Positions 59,447-64,000 of a DNA stretch of 64,000 nucleotides are shown piece by piece. Each line of letters begins with the position of its first letter. The stretch's first letter is position 1. Under the pieces are notes generated by a model. That model did not search any database. It saw nothing but the letters and a program-made list of their open reading frames with translations, and was not told where the DNA came from. Position numbers and translations under genes: made by a program. This stretch comes from Excoecaria cochinchinensis (Eukaryota; Streptophyta; Magnoliopsida; Malpighiales; Euphorbiaceae), in NCBI GenBank assembly GCA_947683425.1, contig CANTUQ010000106.1:4922001-4986000 (forward strand), written 5' to 3'.

Positions 59447-61342
59447 TCAAACCCATGTTATTAGTATTTCAGAAGCTAAATAAAGTAGAAAGAGAAGAAT
59501 AAAAAGAAAATTAGCAGAGGAATTAATGATGGAGCTAGCATTTGGTAGCATTGGAAAAGAGTCTGGAAGTGGCATTCCACACTCGTCGCCCCCGAAATAT
59601 ATTCTGCGAGGCAAACCCCATCCATTGCTCAATGTGAAACTGCTCAACTCCTTTTCCATTAGTAGCTCTGTGCTGACTGAACCCACTTCCTCATTTGCTT
59701 GTACTAATTCGTTATTGTAGTACTGTAAACCCCAGAATAGAGCAACCTTATCTGCCAAAATAATATCAATCATTAAATTGAACTACTTGATTATGTAACT
59801 ATAAATAAGTAATACCTGTGAACCCAATAGTAGGGAGAATTGTAGTGTTGAAGCTAAATGAAGTTGTTTTCTTGCTAAAACCAGGATGTTGTACTAATAC
59901 ATTCCAGTTAGAGTAGTTTCTATTGTAATTGTAGTTAGAAATTGTAAGCTTCACCCTCCAATGATTCATGTAGTTGTTCTTAATATGCCAATGAACTCTA
60001 ACTGGGCACATATGATTACTGCACTGTAACAATTCTACACTATTTGGATTTGATGATGAGGAACCTTCCCTGATGTTCCACAAAAAAATAAACTAAAATT
60101 ATGTCAGAATTTTCCCTTAACTAACACCTTCAAAGATTATAAACACACACCTTATACATGAAACTGTATTTTGTTCTTCCTCTTTGCACCCACAGCTGCA
60201 CTCAGGGCAGGTTGTGATCTTAGGATTATAGAATGTTGATAGTGAAACACAACAAATAGGCTTTCTATTAGCCAAAAAACTGGAGTATGTACATGTTGAT
60301 TTCCATGTTCCTGATGAAAAAATATCAAAATTGGATAATGTACTGTCAGATGTATATAAAATTGTGCTGTAATAGGCATTAGAGCACTTACTATAAACCT
60401 GAACTGTCCTTTTGCCTCCAAAACTTGAGGATTGTGTAGGATCAGTCTGCAAAACTGGGGAACAAGTATAACCGGGACTGGGTGCTAATAGTGTGAGATT
60501 TGCAGGAGGAGGAACAAAATTATTCAAGTTGCCAACAGTGATATCAAAGGAAGAGAAGGAATTGGAAGGATCAATGGCGAAGGCGGAAAGAAGGCCTCCG
60601 CGGCAGCAGTTTTGTGTTCTGTTTGCTGTAGGGGCGTCCGGGCCGTGATCAAGAATGACAGGTTTTTGTTGGCAACAGTGCGGAGTTGTGGGTAGGAATT
60701 TTGAACAATCACCTTGCAGAGTAGCAAATGCGCCAGACATTGACCAAATGGTCTCATTCTTTGTCCATGTCCATCCTATACTCCACCCTGGTTTCTCAAT
60801 ATATCGATATTGGTAGAAGTTTTGAATGGTCACCTTGGCCTGTGAAACTAGGAACACACTAAATCAGCCATCTCTGCACTGCCATTCTGTCAAACAATCT
60901 GCTCAATCTAAAAATTTCAATACTTAAACCCATTGAAATGCATCCAGCTCGAACCCTTCAGCACTTTTAATTACCAGACGAACTCCTTCTAATTATTGCA
61001 ATAGGAAGATCAGAGCATATATAACAATAACGTTTTTGCATCTTTTAATACATTATCAGTTTCATAGTTGAGGAATTTGATCATATAAACTAAAAAAGAT
61101 TCCAGCAAAAGATACCATACTAACCTTGTATCCATCAATTGTCCACTCTACGATGTCGAAGGTAACTGTAATTTTCCCATTGGGATCCAAAGGATCATAA
61201 CACTCTGCAAATCATTAGAAAATTGCATACTATTCAGTAATATTCAATTTGAAAAGCTCAAAAAAAAAAAAACAGCACCTGAAAAAGTGGAGCAAGAAAT
61301 TAATATTATTAATACGAGTGGAAAAGAGTTGGCAAATTTCAT
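59447..61342 (-). CDS. COBRA-like GPI-anchored wall protein
   Basis: Five exons (61342-61279, 61204-61125, 60839-60151, 60069-59816, 59751-59447) join in frame at GT-AG introns to 463 residues, close to the family's usual size. It starts with a signal peptide (MKFANSFPLVLIILISCSTFS). The COBRA domain follows with ECYDPLDPNGKITVTFDIVEW, YRYIEKPGWSIGWTW, WSMSGAFATLQGDCSKF, NCCRGG and the Cys-rich ICCVSLSTFYN...CPECSCGC (the family CCVS signature). Later landmarks are NHMCPVRVHWHIK, GFSKKTTSFSFN, RIYFGGDECGMPLPDSFPMLP. The C-terminus is a small-residue stretch (NASSIINSSAN) plus hydrophobic tail, fitting GPI attachment. COBRA proteins act at the plasma membrane and wall in cellulose microfibril orientation and deposition. 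I cannot assign the exact COBL subgroup. Confidence 0.94.
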
Positions 61343-62337
61343 CTTAATGAATTAGGAAATCATAAAATTAAAATGGTTGTTATAGTTAAATCCATAGACT
61401 AAGTATGATGTAGAAGAAAGGTGTGGTCTGATGTAGAGCAAAGATAATTGGGTACAAACAAAGATTGGTCATTGGGAATATCAAATTGATATATGTTGGA
61501 TATGCTGTTATAATCTTGGTGAATTAAATTCCATTGGGATTAACTCAAAGAAGAAGATTCTTAATTGCAGAAGAGAGGAACAGAGTATCTAAATGTCTTA
61601 CCTTCACACTGCACAATCTGATGCCACGTTTTTAGTTGGTGATGATTATAAATCAAATGGGGGAATTTAATAACAACTAAAAACATACCACATACACCCA
61701 TTGTTGTTGAAATTAGAATTTCTCATATTAAATTTTTGTCTCGTGCTTATTTAATTATGAATTCAATAGTCACATAATATATGCTATCACAAAGGTATCT
61801 CCAATTGTGAATTAGATAATATATGTGACTGACAAATATGAGAGACTAGATCCACATTTTGAAAAGCACATCACATTTCCACTCTTTTTTTTTGTATCTT
61901 ATAAATCTCAATGGTCAGGATTTAACAGATTTAATCTACGGCCTTGAGAACAATTGAGTGGGACCCACCAATCGGTTTTGGCCCTACAAAACATGCTACA
62001 TATTATTGGGATGGACATAGACTGTTTAAGTGCCTGTTTGGTATTGCTCATGGGAGGTTAAAAAATTAATTATTTGATTAAAAGTTGATTATATGATAAA
62101 AATATATGTTTGGTAAAAAGTAATTTTAAAAAAATCAATTCTCTAAAAAGTGAAAAAATCACGTATTAGAAAAAGTTAAAAATTGAAATTTTTTAGGAAA
62201 ACTGATTTTTAAATTTTCAGGAAAACTAGTTTTTTTTTATCATTTAAACAAAAATGTCCCTTATTTTCTTTTATAATTATAATTAAACTATCTATATATA
62301 CCAATTAAAAATTAGGGAAAAAGAAAAATTTATTCTG

Positions 62338-62387
<50 letters not shown>

Positions 62388-64000
62388 TTCACGACTAGTG
62401 AATGTCGTGAATCACATTCACTATCACATATTTATATATATATTGTTTATATATATATATATATAAAGACAATATATATATTGTTATATTTATCTGTCAC
62501 TTTTAAACTTCTAATGGAATTTATTTTTCTTTTCTCAATTTAATTTTTTTTCAATGGCAGTTGATTAATTAAATTTAAATTTGTTCATTGAATCACTCAA
62601 TTTTATTATAAATTTAAGTCTAATTAATACTTTTTAATTCTAGTAAAAATAACAAAAGGTACAAATAAAAAAGAATTGAGGGAGTGTATATTTATGAACA
62701 ATTATATATAAAGATGGTTAATTTGACATTAAAGTCTAAGTTTAAGTCCAGTAATCATAATTCTTAAAATTAAAAATTTACATTCACATATAATCGGAGT
62801 GGTTAAATGCATAAACCTAATTGGACTTAATTTTAACTACCAATTTAATAATATTTTGATTTTTTTTATTCAATTCTACATATCACTTTTATTTTATCTA
62901 TTTGTGTTCTACAATATTATCAAGAATTTATATTTCCAATTTTTGAAAAAAGTTTTTTTTTGGAACTAACATAAACATGATAAGATAAAAGTATTTTACA
63001 GGAATTGGAAAAAGCATAAACCTCTAATTAAGAGTTGATCTTAATTTATTTATTTATTTTTTAATAAATGATTTCCATTTTCTTACCCTTCATTCTTTGC
63101 ATTTCTTATTCAATATAGATGAAATATAGTTTTCAATTGTAATTTACACATCATTTCTGTCTCCTCGTATTTGCTCAAAAAAAGAATAAAATTATTTTCC
63201 AGGATTTTCTGGAGATGTTTCTTAAGAAATTATGTACACATATATATATTTTGCTCATGTTAGGATGGTACTGGTAGGTGTAAACTATTAGCATCCAATC
63301 CTATGCACTACTACAACAGTATATTAATTTCCCCACCTTGTAGCTACTACACTGTCCAATATTAATTAGCTCTTAAATTTATGACCTATAATTTTTGCAT
63401 GACAATTAATAAATTGCTTTGATACTGATTGACTTCATACATTAATTATGCGTACTCCACTCCAACAACTTTGTTGACCTTTTCTAGGCATCTGCAACCA
63501 TTTCTTTTTTAGCCAACTATTCTCTAAAATTTACTGTCTTATCTACTTGTTAAGTTCACTCATAATCATATGACTATTATCAATATAATGTCGTGACCAC
63601 AAAAAAAAAAAAAAAAAAAATTAATTTGAACCTTACTAAATCAATTTAGGAGGACAAACAATAACCCCTAGGATTGTTAATCATTTCAAACCAAATCTCC
63701 AAACAGGAAAAGAACATTCATGTACATCCTACTTTAACATGGAATTGGAGAATATATATAAAGCCTATGAATAAGAACCCTTTGTTCATAATTAGGTAAT
63801 TCTGCTTCAACTTTCAAGCATGTTTTTTGTAAGTAGAAATTTCCATATTTTATGATTAACCTTAGATTTGAAATGAATATGTGAATATGGTAGGTAACAC
63901 TATGTATGGACTTTCTCTTTTGAGTCTTTTGTTTTATCTCAAAATTTTATTTATTGGGTTGTGATAAGTGGATTAATATTTAGCGTAATCAATGGAGAGA
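61343..64000. other. Gene-free region at the right edge
   Basis: The first few hundred bases are the promoter side of the COBRA-like gene. From 62031 a GTGCCTGTTTGGTATTGCTC end resembles a MITE terminus, but no matching second end was found. A (TA)n tract (62345-62384), a short perfect hairpin (62386-62413) and poly-A (63600-63620) follow. No gene is recognised up to the edge. Confidence 0.5.
62345..62384. repeat. (TA)n microsatellite
   Basis: About 20 TA units. The overlapping short plus-strand frame is a repeat artefact. Confidence 0.85.

Overview
The window is nuclear DNA from a flowering plant, most likely a eudicot (probably a rosid). The evidence is multi-exon genes with GT-AG introns, AT-rich intergenic DNA, and land-plant families: COBRA-like, anther-type polyketide synthase, GH100 invertase, and Tat-type Ty3/Gypsy and Ty1/Copia retroelements. 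I see no bacterial, organellar or CRISPR sequence and no recognisable tRNA or rRNA gene. All function calls come from reading translations; no database was searched.

Layout. (1) 1-3114, minus: 5' part of a URB2/NPA2-like nucleolar ribosome-biogenesis gene running off the left edge. (2) 3115-10585: AT-rich DNA with a MITE-like element. (3) 10586-13590, plus: complete cytosolic neutral/alkaline invertase, four coding exons. (4) 14188-27055: a complete but dead Ty3/Gypsy element (minus strand) with 468-bp LTRs and a perfect ATTAT duplication. It carries an extra spliced gene on its antisense strand, and its integrase is split by a nested 2,555-bp solo LTR with its own CCTCA duplication. (5) 30538-32894, plus: ERD2/KDEL-receptor-like membrane protein. 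(6) 33479-34753, minus: chalcone-synthase-like enzyme of the pollen-wall PKSB/LAP5 type. (7) 36089-42251, minus: eight-exon MTA/SAH nucleosidase. (8) 42543-45274: fold-back element containing a hAT-type MITE with an 8-bp duplication and about 1.1 kb of dinucleotide repeat. (9) 45409-51238, plus: degenerate Ty1/Copia element with an ATATA duplication. (10) 51239-59446: gene-free DNA with minisatellites, a roughly 11-copy degenerate array, a second hAT MITE (8-bp duplication) and a long inverted repeat. (11) 59447-61342, minus: five-exon COBRA-like GPI-anchored protein gene. (12) 61343-64000: no gene seen.

The host genes are housekeeping or wall-related and do not form an operon. The order invertase, polyketide synthase, nucleosidase matches what I recall of Arabidopsis AT4G34860-AT4G34850-AT4G34840, and the ERD2-like/nucleosidase pair matches AT4G38790-AT4G38800. 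The interval therefore looks like an unfractionated version of two duplicated Arabidopsis segments, enlarged here by transposons. The least ordinary item is the antisense gene inside the Gypsy element (14888-17447), which has its own G-box, TATA box, two introns and a coiled-coil C-terminus, and is still open while every sense gene of the element is broken.
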